DNA of 64,000 nucleotides. Origin: Panax quinquefolius. Taxonomy: Eukaryota; Streptophyta; Magnoliopsida; Apiales; Araliaceae. A program made the translations under genes and the position numbers. Within the stretch, counting starts at the first letter, position 1; each line of letters begins with the position of its first letter. The DNA lies in contig JAINUW010000745.1 of the NCBI GenBank assembly GCA_020205615.1, positions 1-64,000 on the forward strand. Reading direction: 5' to 3'. This document shows positions 11,198 through 23,459 of this stretch, piece after piece. The notes under the pieces were generated by a model, which did not search any database, was not told the origin of the DNA, and was given only the letters and a program-made list of their open reading frames with translations.

Positions 11198-12480
11198 TAG
11201 AAAGGGCATTATGCACCATCATGAAAGACGGTAAAGATAAAGGGAAGGAAGAAGTAGGAGAAAGAAAGGAGTGACATATATGTGTGTGTGTATTCGTGTG
11301 TATACGAGATAATCGTCCAATTATGAAGATTTGATTAGTAAATCATATATGTTATGGTAAAAGATATTTATGTTTTATACATAGCGAATAGAAGAAGTGA
11401 ACTTACTAATATATAGTCTTAATGGAAAATGTATATTAAGAAATTAATTTTCGCATAAACAAGCAAACAAAATAATATACTCCTTACATTTGGAATTAAA
11501 AGACCAAAATTAACTTTTTAATATTGATAAAAATATTTAAAAATTAAAATATCGTTTAGTACTAAATTCCTTATTAGAAATGAATCATTTGCTAATTTAA
11601 AATTTATTTTTAAAGAAAAGATCTAACAATTAACAATTAAAATATAATGTATACTATTTTGAACATCTACACTAATATAATATAGTCGAGATAAGATAAA
11701 TCTCAATCGGCTAGAGAAAAACTTTCAATATATTAGATAGACAAGTCATTTAGGATTGTAAACAAATCGAATAAAAAATTGTTAAACTCACAAGAAATAG
11801 TTCTTGACAAAAATACCGACAAACTTTCTTATTAGAACACAAACTTGTCATTCTTAAAGAAGAACAGGATTAATATAGAACCATTATTAGAGATGAAAAT
11901 GGGAACTAAGAGATTAATATAGAATTAAAGAGAAATAAATTCTTACCTGTTGCTAATAGATGGTGTTACATAGCGATAGCTCATTACACTAAAAAATGCT
12001 TCTCAACAACCAAAAGCAAAGAACATAAGCTACTTTGTTATAGTGGCTGGGGCTTAAGAATCGACAACTTGAGAGACTAAAGAGGCAAAGAGGAAATATA
12101 CTAGAATAGGAGTTTTTATAGCTGAAAAATATATCTAGGGTTATGATTGTCGATTGAATTTAGTAAATTGGGCCCAAGACCGCTCAATCTCAAATAAAAT
12201 TGTGATTTAGTTTCCTAAGCGCGAGCTCGTCCCACTAAACTTTATGAAACTCACCTCATCGATTGGCTTTGGGCCTTTATCAAAAAGACTCTTGTATATG
12301 TGACTTATATTTTTTTTCATTTATAAGCCCCTTAAAGTCGACTTCAAAAGAATCCAACTTCTTGTCTCTTCGGAATCTTTATAATTGTCTTCATTTTCAC
12401 TTTCTTACTAGCTCTATATGGTAGCACATACATATGATCAAATGTATTAACAACTTTTAAATTATCATCAAGCATAAAAA
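11195..12480. other. Unassigned spacer
   Basis: Contains a TG-rich patch at about 11279-11300 and short ORFs only. The minus-strand ORF at 12344-12470 (ending KIPKRQEVGFF) resembles nothing I recognise. Higher-GC pieces around 12170-12280 (GGGCCCAAGACC, GGGCCTTTATC) could be a decayed transposon end, but no partner was found. Confidence 0.35.
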
Positions 12481-12501
12481 ATATATAGATACATATATGT
12501 T

Positions 12502-12557
<56 letters not shown>

Positions 12558-12560
12558 TAT
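12481..12560. repeat. (TG)n-(TA)n-(CA)n palindromic microsatellite
   Basis: A TG run (12501-12510), a TA run (12511-12543) and a CA run (12544-12556) follow in order, so the whole tract is self-complementary. Confidence 0.9.
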
Positions 12561-12851
12561 TGATGTATAAACCTGAAAGCGAAATAAGTGAGTCATTAAT
12601 TACATATGGTGGTGTGACAATTAACTCTTGTCTTTGATATTTTATATCAAAGTCTCTAATCCATAAGTAAGTTGATTTCACCAAACCTCACTTACTTAAA
12701 CAACTATTCTCACAAATATTGACTACACCAGAATAATTTATGAAAACCCTAGTTTTTTTGCCTAGTCCATTTCTCTCTATCGAGACCCTAGTTTTTCATC
12801 CATATTCGCTTAATTAGTTCATTTCTCTCAATCAAAACCCTAATTTTCCCC
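12561..12851. other. Spacer with AAACCCTA-type boxes
   Basis: Three CCCTAGTTTTT / CCCTAATTTT motifs with ATTTCTCTC spacers at about 12750-12850; otherwise nothing recognised. Confidence 0.4.
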
Positions 12852-13030
12852 CAAATGTGCCTAGTCCCTTTCTCTCAAATGGCCTTTGGCTGATTTGATT
12901 TAGGGTGTTAGAGTAGCTCAAATATATTATATAATGTAAATTCCAAATGTGCCTAGTCCCTTTCTCTTAAATAGTCTTCGATTCATCTGATTTAGGGTGT
13001 TAAAGTAGCTCAAATATCTTATATAATGTA
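12852..13030. repeat. Two-copy ~93-bp tandem repeat
   Basis: AAATGTGCCTAGTCCCTTTC starts both copies (about 12855 and 12947); both end in AGCTCAAATAT.TTATATAATG. They differ by few substitutions. Confidence 0.85.
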
Positions 13031-13219
13031 ATTATTATATCATTTTAATAAACATGCAAAGTGCATGATTAATTTTTGTCAAAAGTACAAATATGTAGTC
13101 GTTGCTCCTTTCCCTTGTCCTTGCCAGATCCTTCTACGCGTTCATGTTTCACTGAAAACATTTAATTCCAAAGCAAGAATGAGCATTTAATTACTCAACA
13201 AGTAATAGAATATAAAAAA

Positions 13220-13734
13220 TGTTAGAATTATAGGATCACACACACGCCACAAACGATAGAGAATTAAGAAGAACATAAGAGATTTACGTGGCTCCCCAAT
13301 TTGGGTACTCCACAAAGCGTGACTTATTGTTTATTGATGATTCATTGGTTACATAGGGCTTTACAATAGATAGTATATATACCTACTAATCATATTCCAA
13401 CCCTACTTTATATTATAGTCAATTACCCATAATACCCTTTCCAATTAATAACCCGGAAAAATAGAGTATTTGACCCGACCCGGCGGCACAGCAGCCTTCA
13501 AGGCAAGCCATAACACTACCGCATTTTGCCTGGTGATCTCCCAAATGTCGGTAGCTCCCGCACTCCAGACTTGCTTGACCCAAATAGCCTCAAGCACTAC
13601 TAGTGATGGTTCCTCCAGAGAGGCAATGGCTTAGCACTCACTTCCTCCAAGCTTCCCATGAGCACCATGGCAATACCATACGGCGCTAGCCCTTTTCCAG
13701 TGGCTTCTATATTATGAGTCACAAGTTCCCAACA
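13220..13734 (-). repeat. Copia 3' LTR (515 bp)
   Basis: On minus it starts TGTTGGGAACTTGTGAC and ends CCTATAATTCTAACA, the TG..CA ends usual for Copia. Adjacent polypurine tract is CAAGGTGGAGATT (13735-13747 region). Confidence 0.8.
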
Positions 13735-13750
13735 AATCTCCACCTTGACG
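13735..13750 (-). other. Copia polypurine tract
   Basis: Minus strand GTCAAGGTGGAGATT directly abuts TGTTGGG, the expected site priming plus-strand DNA synthesis. Confidence 0.75.
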
Positions 13751-13816
13751 AATAACCTCGTCCTTTCAGAAGATACGTCACTTGTCCTATCCAGTCTCGG
13801 GGGGTAATCCTCCAAA

Positions 13817-14446
13817 CTAACATTTGAAGATATTGATCAAGTCCAAGCAATGCTTGAACTTGTTCGCGGTCACAGTCTTTGTCAACATGTCAGCTGCATT
13901 TTCAGAAGTATGCACCTTTTCCAATATCACATCCCCAGTAGCTATCAGCTCTCTCACCTTGTGAAACCTTACGCTAATATGCTTGGTTCTTGCGTGATAC
14001 ACTTGATGCTTTGCCAAGTAAATGGCCCTCTGACTATCACAATACAGCTGTACTCTACCTTGATCTATGCCCAACTCATTCACAAAACCTTTCAACCACA
14101 ATGCTTCCTTGCCAGCCTCAGCCAATACCATGTACTCAGATTCAGTAGTAGATAGAGCTACTAGAGATTGTACCATGGATCTCCAACAAATCGGTTCACC
14201 TGCTAAATCATCCAACCTTCCAGCATAATCTGCATCCACATACCCTACAACTGAAATCTGAGCCTGTTGCTTCGCAAACATAATTCCATGAGTTGTCGTT
14301 CCTCTTAGATATCTGAACACCCACTTAACAGCTTTCCAGTGCTCCCTACCTGGATTGGCCATGTATTTGCTCACTGTGCTGACTGTATGTGCCAAATCGG
14401 GTCTCGTACACACCATTGCATACATCAAACAACCAACAATAAACAA
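13817..14446 (-). pseudogene. Copia pol C-terminus: RT end and RNase H
   Basis: The open frame of 209 codons has no true start; it begins inside RT at VGCLMYAMVCTRPDLAH, then KAVKWVFRYLRGT, the link to RNase H. RNase H acidic residues are visible: VDADYAG, ALSTTESEYM, LYCDSQRAIYLAKH, followed by ARTKHISVRFHKVRE and the C-terminal SENAADMLTK. About a dozen residues usually found between DADYAG.LD and GGPICWRS (the RRSTTGY stretch) are absent, an in-frame deletion. RNase H would degrade the RNA strand during reverse transcription in the cytoplasmic particle. As a truncated element it cannot move; the long open frame suggests fairly recent truncation. The motif set fits Tork/Retrofit-type plant Copia elements. 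Confidence 0.85.
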
Positions 14447-16135
14447 TGCATAAAAGAGTTAAATGTTTTCTTTGAGAATACTTCTACAACAGATCAACAG
14501 TTGTGAAGCCATTGAATCAATTTCTAAATAACAAACCAAATAGCTAGTATTTTTGAAACAATATAGTGACTATAGATGTCGAGTGGTCAGTGGACATTGA
14601 ACTTTGTTTTTCTTGTTATAAATAAATATATGAGAATTCAACCATTTAGCAAATCGAGTCACAGGCACAATGGATGATTAGCCCTTTATGCCCTGTGTTG
14701 ATCAACACTACATTCTTGTTTTTTATTGCCTTTTTGGCACAGTAAAAGTTTTTCCCAAATATGGGGTGTTCATACTCAGACTTGAGTTCCAAACCAAATC
14801 AATTTGGTTGGACAACTCTACCTATCTCTATTATAATATGTTAAAAACTTATGGCAAAATATTGTAATTTGAGTCTAGCTGAAACGATTAGCTTAAACTC
14901 ATCTTTAAATAGTTCAGGAATTTTAGAACTTAAAGAAATAAAAAAAATTGCATGCAAATATCGAATTGTACAAGTTAATGAACTTGCACAAGCATACAAT
15001 ATAAATAACTTGCTCGAATGTAAATAAGTTAGGGATACTTGATCGAATATAGGTAAGTTTGGGATACTTACCAACAATTTTATAATAGAAAAACATAATA
15101 TAGATTAAGACACAAGATAAGAATATTTGCATTGTAAAAAGATTCAAAGAGTTATAGATTGGATACTTGCAAGAATTAATTGAAGGAATTTGTCTAAGTA
15201 TAATCAATTCAAGATATTTGCTTGGATAGAATTAAGTTTAAGATTTGTGAAATAATTAACCTCTTGCATAAAGAAAATGCATAGGTTAGGGATACTTGCC
15301 TTTTGCGTTGTTTAGAAACTTGAAGTTAATCGTCCGATTAAAATCCTACATCATATACTCGCACACCTCATGCTTATATTCAAATATTACATAACACATA
15401 CACTATATATAATAGTTAATGTATTATAATTACTTAATCATTTCAATAAAAAAGAAACTAATACATTAAATAAAATAATGTATTTAATGTAACAAAAATA
15501 TTATATTTACATAATTAACTTTTAATCAACTCTTTTAATTCAAATATTTAATGTATACAACTAACTTATATAATTAAATGTGGCGCCCCCAAAATAGGTC
15601 CACACAACCCATTACGAGTCGCCAAATACATGGTACAGAAAATAACTACAACTTCATTATTACAATTGTTGTGTAAAATACGACAACACATATCTTATGA
15701 GTTTAAATATAAATATTGTCTTCTAGACATTATTCAAACTCAAATAAGTCCTCATTAAAATTATTGATACACTATTTTACAAAATAGTGAGAATTTGCTA
15801 AAACAATTTATCGAACCCATCACTTCATTACCCCCACTAGTTTCATTATATTCTATCCTCATAAGAAGAAAAATGGAATAAAAGGGAAGAGGGTGAGCTC
15901 AACTAGCCTAGTAAAGAATATTATGACTAAGATAATGTAGAACAAATTATCGTTAGCCTTCAATAAATTAGATAAAATATAATGGACAACAAGTTTTAGA
16001 TCAATATTCGCAGTGGAAATAACAATTCATTAGAAGAGTTATGTAGAGAATGAAGTCTACTATCTTCTATGGTTTAAAAGTCCATCATCAATATTTTATC
16101 CCTATAACATCAATCTATATACATCTTGAACCAAA

Positions 16136-16285
16136 TATTCATCTTTGCACTACAGGCCAAAGATATTCATTTGTATCACTAGTTGGTCATGTTCATCTCA
16201 ACACATGTCCATCTTTGCACCACGGGCCAGAGATATTCATCAGGTAATCATTCATCTTTGCACTACAGGCCAAAGATATTCAGTT
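16136..16285. repeat. ATCTTTG/CAAAGAT hairpin-unit array in A LTR
   Basis: Three units ATCTTTGCACTACAGGCCAA + AGATATTCA; ATCTTTG and CAAAGAT pair around a loop of about 10 bases. Same unit in F, S1 and C LTRs. Confidence 0.85.
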
Positions 16286-16919
16286 AGATCACCATTTAAG
16301 ACTGAGGATGATGAAAAATATCTTAAAGAAAATGAATCCAGTGAGATAAAAGGACAAAGATTAGGGATTCGTACTTTGGATTATCCAAGTTTAAAAATAC
16401 TCCATAATAATCAATTGTTGAGCAAAATTCAAAAATGAAGATCAAAACATGGATACAATCAAAGATAGTAACCATAATAGACAACTTGGAAAAAGAAAAA
16501 AAAATTAATTTTTCTGTGAATAGTGTCGTATACGTGAATAGTAACCCCAACAAGAAAAGGTAACAATTTCATAATAAAAATCATACTTCGTGAATAGTAC
16601 TCATGAATAGTATCGTATTCGTGAATAGTGCCGCATACGTGACTAGTAACCTCGACATGAAAAGGTAAAAAATTCATAATAAAATCCATACCAATATTTC
16701 GGCATAATGATATTGAACGAAATAACATCATTTACGAAGAAAATAACATCGCTTACCTCAAAGAATAGTACTTCTGACTAGAATATCGGATATAATGTTG
16801 AAGGAAACTTGCACTGAATAACAACTCTCAAAGTATCTAAATACTCACAAAATACGCTCGATATTATAGAGAGAGAAAACTTCTGATTCTGGTGTGATTT
16901 TCAATTCTAACTAAGCACC

Positions 16920-16928
16920 CTATTTATA
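16920..16928 (-). promoter_or_regulatory. LTR TATA box (A 3' LTR)
   Basis: TATAAATAG on minus, followed by GGTGCTTAGTTAGAATTG. Confidence 0.6.
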
Positions 16929-18116
16929 GAAAAATGTCAGAACGCCAAAGTAGACTAAAATTTAATAAAATAATATTTTAATAAAAAAATTCACGCACAC
17001 CACTTGACCAAACTCAGCACACCACAAGTGGGGCCCACCAAATCCAAAAAATTTTATAACAACAAAAAATGGGGCCCACCCATGTTTTTAATAAAAATAT
17101 TTATTTTTGAAACTTCAATAATTCATAATAAATAGCCCTTTAATCAGAAAAATATGAATTTATTTCCATTTTATAGGAAATTTAATTCTCTACAACTTTT
17201 TAGAAGAAAGTTTTTACAAATTCCAAATAGAAAATGACTGAAATCCATATACGGATGATTTTTAATACCTCCATTCCGACAAAATACTGATAAAACACCT
17301 CATTATTAATTCCTTCATTTATATCCACATAAAATAAATATTTCCTTTTCATATAAATCAATAATTAATTATCTAGAAATAATATTATAGAATCACAATA
17401 ATGACAACCGGATCGTTCCCAAGAAAGAGGACTTTCCGATAAAGATTTCTCTCTTCTTTGGGCCTTGATTAGGTGGCCAACCCCTTTCCTGAAGACGTAA
17501 CTTCCTTAGACATTTCCAATAATTCTATCTAATAATATTATTCAAATAATATGAATTATTGATCCGATAATGGGAAATATTGTGTAGTGACAATTATTGA
17601 AACAATAATAATATAAAAAAATATCAACGTAGCAATTATTGAATCAATAAAATATTGAGCAAATAATTATCGTAACAATTATTGAGTAGTGCCTTCACAC
17701 GTAAGAATCAATAATCCAAAAATATTGTGTAATACTGCTGGTAATATCATGTAACCACGCGCATATTCTTGTACTTTAACCACCGGGTATTCCAACAAGT
17801 TGTTAATAAAGAATAACTACGCACGTTATTTATACAAAAAATGCATACTTGTCATTTCCTTCATCCGACAGTTTTTTTAGTTATGGGGCCCACAAATGGT
17901 CGCCCCATCGCATTTAATATTCCACGACAAAGAAGAATATTCCACGACCAAACGAATATTCCACGACAACAATGAATATTTTATAACTATTTGCTTATTT
18001 TACAAAATTTGAACATTTCACCCATAACCAAAGCATTATATCAAATTAACACCTTATTATTCAAAATAATAATTAGAGGAAATTCAATTTTATTTATAAA
18101 AAGTTGGGGTCTTATA

Positions 18117-18600
18117 ACCTCCCTTCCTTATAAATTTTGTCCTCGAAATTGACGTACATACCTGGTGTTTCGAAAAGGTGAGGATACCTCGTTTTCATTT
18201 CCGATTCCAACTCCCAGGTCATTTCCTCAATAGCATGGTTCCTCCACAAAACTTTGATTTGTGGTATAACCTTTGTGCATAGGACATGCTACTTCATATC
18301 CAAGATCTTGACAGGTATCTCCTCGTACATTGTGGTTTGGATCTTTTACATATTTACGAAGCATAGATATATGAAAAATATTATGAACACGAGACATGCT
18401 TGGAGGTAATGCGAGTCTATAGGCCACATTTCCTACTCGGTCAAAAATCTCAAATGGACCAAAAAATCGTGGATTGAACTTTCCTCTCTTCTCGAATCTT
18501 GTAACTCGCTTCCATAAAGCAACGAATAACAATATATGATCCCCAACATTAAATTTCACGTCCTTTCGATAAAGATCCACACAACTCTTTTGTCGATCCT
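18117..18600 (-). pseudogene. A pol: integrase C-terminus and chromodomain
   Basis: Minus strand encodes YRKDVKFNVGDHILLFVA, then [37 protein letters not shown] and [10 protein letters not shown], the chromovirus integrase C-terminal module. In other frames follow EEVP.KIL.RK and an IKVLWRNHAIEEMTWE-like chromodomain tail near 18150-18260. The tail plus GPF.IL/ALPP..S.VHNVFH arrangement fits the Tekay/Del clade, whose chromodomain targets heterochromatin. Polypurine tract GGAAGGGAGG sits at 18117-18127. Several frameshifts make it non-functional. Confidence 0.85.
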
Positions 18601-19157
18601 GTGTTGCTTAGTATACGTTATAAGATCATTTGGATCTTTTACAGTAGTCATGCGTACTCAATTACGGTCCCAACAACGTTGCTTCACCCACCTCGTCCGA
18701 GCAGCATTTGGAGATCGACACTTTCGTCCATACAATGCTTTGAATGGAGCCATACCTATACTTGCTTGATAACTATTATTGTAGGAGAATTCCACCAATG
18801 TCAAGTACTTATTCAAGCGCCTTTGAAATCTAGGACACGAGTCTTAATAGATCTTCAAGAGTTTGAATAGTCCTTTTCGATTGCCGTCTGTTTAAGGATG
18901 GTATCTTAGAACTAAATCAAATTTGTGCCCATAGCTTTTCTCGCAAGCTAACCCAAAATCGTGAAGTGAATCTTGGGTCACGATCCAAAACTATGGATCT
19001 TGGCATGCCATGCAATCTCACAATCTCATTCACGTCATATATGAGCAAGACGTTCAAGGGAATAAGTCTCTCATATCGGCAATAAATGAGCAGACTTGGT
19101 TAATCTATCAATAATAACCCAAATCGCATCTATGCCTTGAGAAACCTTGGGAAGACC
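18601..19157 (-). pseudogene. A pol: integrase core, C-terminal half
   Basis: Broken frames encode the end of the DDE core: VDRLTKSAHF-like (19085-19125), the D-containing DPRFTS.. region (18965-19000) and QTDGQ-like region (18880-18905). Interrupted at 19157 by S1; the sequence joins across S1 to 22313 in GLPKVSQGIDAI. Confidence 0.8.
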
Positions 19158-20518
19158 TGTGAGACCCCGAATTTTATGAATAAAGATTTAATTTTTCTCA
19201 AAATATTTTTTTATATTATGGTGTGGATTTGATATAATGTTATAGTTGAGGGTAGTATTTATAAATTTTGCAAAGTAAGCAAGTTGTTATAAAATATTTG
19301 TTTGGTCAGGGAATATTCGAACGATGGCACAATCATTGGTGGACCCCACAACGGAAGTATTATCTTAGTTTGAAAACGACAGAATTATCATTTTATAAAA
19401 ATAACGGTGAAAGTGTTACTGTTAAAACTGTTGAACTACTCGATAGTAAAAGTGCGATAATGTCTGGCGTGGTTCAGCAGAAGAGTACTACAGTATTGAT
19501 TATTAATGCTTACGTGATAAGTCACTTAGTTATACTCAATTATTGCTACAATAATTTAACGCATCATATCTCTCATAGTATTGATTCAATTATTGTCACA
19601 GTATCATCTGCATAATATGTTATATTATTAAATCAATAATTGAGACGACAAAGTTATTCATATTATTATTTGTAATATTGACAATGTCTAGAAGTTCTGT
19701 CAAGGAGAGGTTTGGTCACCTAATTGCGCGCCAATAAGGAGAAATTCTTATCGAAAAGTCCCCTCTTTCCTGGAAATGACCTGGTTGTTAAATATTATGA
19801 ATTATAATATTAATGATGAATAAGTTCGTGTTGATTAAAGATGAAATTGATAGCTCCATTGTGTGGGAATTATTAGTGTTAGTAGAAATCGATATTTATT
19901 TTGATAATAATTGATGTCTGGAGGTTATATTGACCAATCGGGTAATCGAAACACTTTTCGTGTCAGAGTACTATTCACAGGTTACTATTCACGGGTTACT
20001 ATTCACCCAGTTACTATTCACTCTAGTATTGTTCACTTTCGGGTATTTGGGACATTTTTGTGTGTCGAGTACAATTCACGGAGTTCTTATTCACCTAATT
20101 ACTATTCACTCTAGTATTGTTCACTCTGTTAATTGGGACACTTTTCGTGTCGGAGTACTATTCCTGAAGTACTATTCACGGGGTACTATTCACACGAAAA
20201 ATATATTTCTTTTCGGTCCAAATCATTTTTGGGTACAATATTATTCCATGAGGAGATGTGATAATTTTCCGACCCGTTGGTTGAAGTTATAATAGTAAAT
20301 CAATATGGATCGTTGGTTGAAGATATAATAGTAAATCAATATGGACCGCTGGTGGAAAGTTATAATTGTAAATCAATATGGATCGCTGGTTTAAAGTTTT
20401 AATAGTAAATCAGCATGGACCGTTACTTTAAGTTTTAATAGTAAATCAATATGGACCGTTCATTTAAAAGTAAATCAACTGGACCGTTCATGAATTAGTT
20501 ACTATCGATCCATTCTCC

Positions 20519-20527
20519 TATAAATAG
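20519..20527 (+). promoter_or_regulatory. LTR TATA box (S1)
   Basis: TATAAATAG, followed by AAGCTCATTCC and a stretch like the F leader. Confidence 0.62.
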
Positions 20528-20706
20528 AAGCTCATTCCTTCATTATATCTTACAAATTCTTTGAAACTACAGATAGAGAAATTGTAGAGAGAAATAAGAA
20601 GAGAAGTCTGCTACCTCACTTTTCCAATATCCAGTTTTTTCTAAGGTAAGGGATATAATTTGTTGTACTCGTAAAGGGTATTATTTATTTCGTATTCATG
20701 AAGAGA

Positions 20707-21180
20707 GCTTCTATTATTCCATTCTTTGTTATTATATTAGAATAACCTGTTTATGTGAAGTACTGCATACATGGTGAAATTCTTCTGTTATTTTATTCTT
20801 TATTATTCTATTGGAATAACATGCGTCTTGCCTATCATCGCATGCAGTGAATTTTGTTGATATTCCATTCTTTTTATTACGTTGGAATATCACATACATC
20901 GCGGATTACGCATGACACCAGTTCCATTCTTTATTATTTTGTTGGAAATATCGGTATGCATGCGGATTACGTATTTGACACTGGTTCCATTCTTTATTAT
21001 TACATTGGAATAACTTTGTCTACATGGGGTTTATCACATGCATGGTGAATTCTTTTGTTATTCCATTCTTTATTATTCCGTTGGAATAACCTGTCTATGT
21101 GGATTACCACATGCATTGTGAATGATCCTTCGTATTCATTCTTTATTAAATTGTGGAAATGATATGTCTATGTGGATTAC
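20707..21180. repeat. Hairpin-unit array in S1
   Basis: Units ATTCCATTCTTTATTATT..GGAATAAC, then GCATG.GTGAA; reverse complement of the arrays in minus-oriented F. Confidence 0.8.
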
Positions 21181-22312
21181 TGCATGACGGGCGAAAATCC
21201 ATTTGCAGTTTCATATATTCTATTATACTCAGTTGGTTAAAGCTTTGGCTTCTATACTCCATGAAATTAGTGAAATATCCTTGATATTTGCGCTTCATCT
21301 AATATCTTTTCATAAAAATATTCTTCTGAGCATTCTTGAATTTTACTCCACAAAGCAATATCATGTTGACAATTTGGATGTTATTGAGTTCAGGATAAAT
21401 TAACTTATAAATCTTTAAAATTTATTCTTGAATTTGTTTTATTGAATTGTCATCATCCTCATGCTTATATTATGTTAAAAGTCATCTGTGGCCTGTAGTG
21501 CATAGATGGACTTGGTATGATTATGACCAAGGATTATTCAGTATAATCACGACCGTAATGTTACCAATGATATGGAAAAAATCCTCATTGGCCCGTAGTG
21601 CATTGATGGACAGTTTTTGGTATGATTATGGCTATGGATTCTCTTCGGCCAAGGGTACAAAGATGAATTTTTATTATGGCATGATCCGAACCATTGATGA
21701 AAACATGATTATCTTTGGCCCGTAGTGCATGGATAATTCGTGGTCGTGATACTAAAGAATATCCTTGGCTTGTAGTGCAGGGATGATTTAATGATGTGGA
21801 TTAATTATTAAGCTGAGTCTCAACGATAAAAGTGATGAAAACCCTTTTAAATCATAGAAGATAGTAGATTTTATTCTCTAATTGACTCTTCTAATGGATT
21901 GCTTGTTCCGCTACAGTTAATCTTGTTGTTTGTTATATTGTATCAGTTTAACACTATTGAAGGCTAATGATAATTTATTATGCATTATCTTAGTCATAAT
22001 ATTTCTTATTGGGCTAGTTGAGCTCACCCTTTCTTTTAATGTTCTCTTCAGGAAATGTGAATATAGCTGGGACTAGTCGGGGAATGGATTGACGGTCCAG
22101 ATGATAGCATTAGTAACCCTCACTATTCTATGAAATAGTGTGATAATAAATGTATTGAGGACTTATTTTGAGTTTGAATACTGTCTAGAAGACAATATTT
22201 GTATTAAAACTCACAGCTCATGTTGTATATTTAAGGTTGTATTTGTTCTGTACCATGTATTTGGCGACTCAGAATAGGTTATGTATACCTATTTTGGGGG
22301 CGTCACAAGACC

Positions 22313-22820
22313 CGTAACGAAATCCATGGTAATGTGTTCCCACTTCCATTTTGGAATCTCAAGTGGTTGCAATGGACCTTTTAGCACTTGATGTTTCGCA
22401 TTTACACATTGACAAGTTAAACAACTTGAGATAAACTCCGCGATCTCTCTCTTCATGTTTCTCCACCAAAATGTATATCAAAGATCATGATACATTTTAG
22501 TACTCCCAGGATGGATTGCAAATGGTGTGTTGTGTGCCTCCATCATGATTCTATGCTTCAAGTCAGAATCGTTAGGAACACAAAGTCTGGAGTTGACTCG
22601 AAGTATTCCTTCTTCATCGATTCTTACTTCTGGAATATCACCTTCTTGTACTTTCTTCTTCATACGCATCAGCTCCAGGTCCGTAGCTTGAACAACTTTA
22701 ACTTTATAGATTAAAGTTGGTTCTACTCGTATATTTGATATCATCACGTGGGTACTTGGAGCCTTTAACTCTATCTCCATCCTTTGCAAGTCATACAAAA
22801 TAGGCCTTTGCGTTGACAAT
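22313..22820 (-). pseudogene. A pol: integrase N-terminal half and zinc region
   Basis: Minus-strand frame 22478-22819 reads AIHPGSTKMYHDL, MMEAHNTPF, RVNSRLCVPND and EVRIDEEGIL, the linker and N-terminal zinc-binding segment before the DDE core. From 22480 to 22313 come the C..C pair region and TMDFVTGLP. Integrase joins cDNA to the target. Stops and frameshifts are present. Confidence 0.82.
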
Positions 22821-23459
22821 ATCGCACTTTTCGTGCCGCATATGATCTTTACTCACTCGCGTCTACTCAACGTTCGCTTTTCTAGGATGGTATTGGATGG
22901 TATGATCGTATCTTTCAACAGCTCGAGCTAACGTCGTTGCCGCATATTGAGTTCCTTTTGGGTGAAGAAATATTTGAGGCTTTTATTATCTGTATAGATC
23001 TCCACTTTCTCCCCATACAGGTAATGTCTCCAGATCTTCAACGCGAAAACGACTCCTGCCAACTCCAGATCATGAGTAAGATAATTCCTCTCATATTCTT
23101 TGAGTTGTCGCGAGGCATAGGCTATGACTTTCCCATGTTACATGAGAACACATCCTAACCCTTTACCTGAAGCATCACTATAGATAACAAATCTATCCGA
23201 ACCAGATGGTATTATCAGAATAGGTGCCAAAATGAGGCTCCTCTTGAGCTCTTGGAAACTCTTCTCGTATTTCTCACTCCATACGAAGTTTTTATCTTTC
23301 CGATTCAGCTGAGTTAACGGAGTAGCGATTCGAGAAAACCCTTACACGAATCTCAGATAATAACCCATTAAGCCCGAAATCTCGTGCTTGATCACACAGG
23401 CTTCGGTTGCTCCCAACTTTGTATTGCTTTAATCTTAAATCCGGTCAACGGATACTCCA
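22821..23459 (-). pseudogene. A pol: RNase H region
   Basis: Fragments on minus match Gypsy RNase [10 protein letters not shown] (about 23095-23130), [16 protein letters not shown] (23030-23080), [11 protein letters not shown] (22985-23025) and the YFFTQKELN region (22950-22985). Multiple frameshifts. The catalytic acid in the IYTD motif is still readable. Confidence 0.75.

Larger units (their letters stand above)
13220..14446 (-). mobile_element. 5'-truncated Ty1/Copia retrotransposon
   Basis: Contains a 3' LTR, a polypurine tract and the C-terminal RT/RNase H part of pol, on the minus strand. The 5' half (gag, integrase, most of RT) and the 5' LTR are missing. Inserted in LTR E, whose sequence continues on both sides (AAGTAATAG.. 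left, GAGTTAAATGTTTTCTTTGA right). Confidence 0.85.
13031..15578 (-). repeat. Old Gypsy LTR (E), interrupted by Copia and by element A
   Basis: Sequence from about 13107 on follows solo LTR S3: CTTTCCCTTGT.CTTGC (13107 vs 30746), AAGCAAGAATGAGCATT, TTGTGAAG, the block around GCCCTTTATGCCCTGTGTTG (14678 vs 31085), TTTGGTTGGA, GTCTAGCTGAA, and the dispersed ATACTTG phrases to 15578. A Copia fragment splits it at 13220-14446 and element A begins at 15579. Its other end should lie beyond the window, past A. The left LTR end (TGTGACGCC) is not visible. Confidence 0.65.
15579..18116 (-). repeat. A, 3' LTR (2.54 kb)
   Basis: Left end TGTGGCGCCCCCAAAATAGG; right end reads TATAAGACCCCAAC on minus (TG changed to TA). 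Contains ATCTTTG/CAAAGAT units (16136-16285), TACTATTCACG-like units (16515-16650), a TATA box (16920), and terminal AT-rich U3. Its leader (TAGTTAGAATTGAAAATCAC, minus) matches C's LTR. Confidence 0.85.
19158..22307 (+). mobile_element. Solo LTR S1 (3.15 kb, F family), TSD AGACC
   Basis: Starts TGTGAGACCCCGAAT and ends TTTTGGGGGCGTCACA, flanked by AGACC at 19153-19157 and 22308-22312. No internal region, so it is a solo LTR left by LTR-LTR recombination. Removing it rejoins A's integrase codons. Length and contents match F's LTRs: TACTATTCACG array (19962-20190), TATA box (20519), donor-like GGTAAGGGATAT (20643), hairpin array (20707-21180), ATCTTTG-type units (21487-21785). Confidence 0.93.

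Noticed and set aside
12344..12684. Two minus-strand ORFs including a YIYIYIYI stretch
   Set aside because: The middle is translation of the (TA)/(TG) microsatellite; flanking residues match nothing I recognise.
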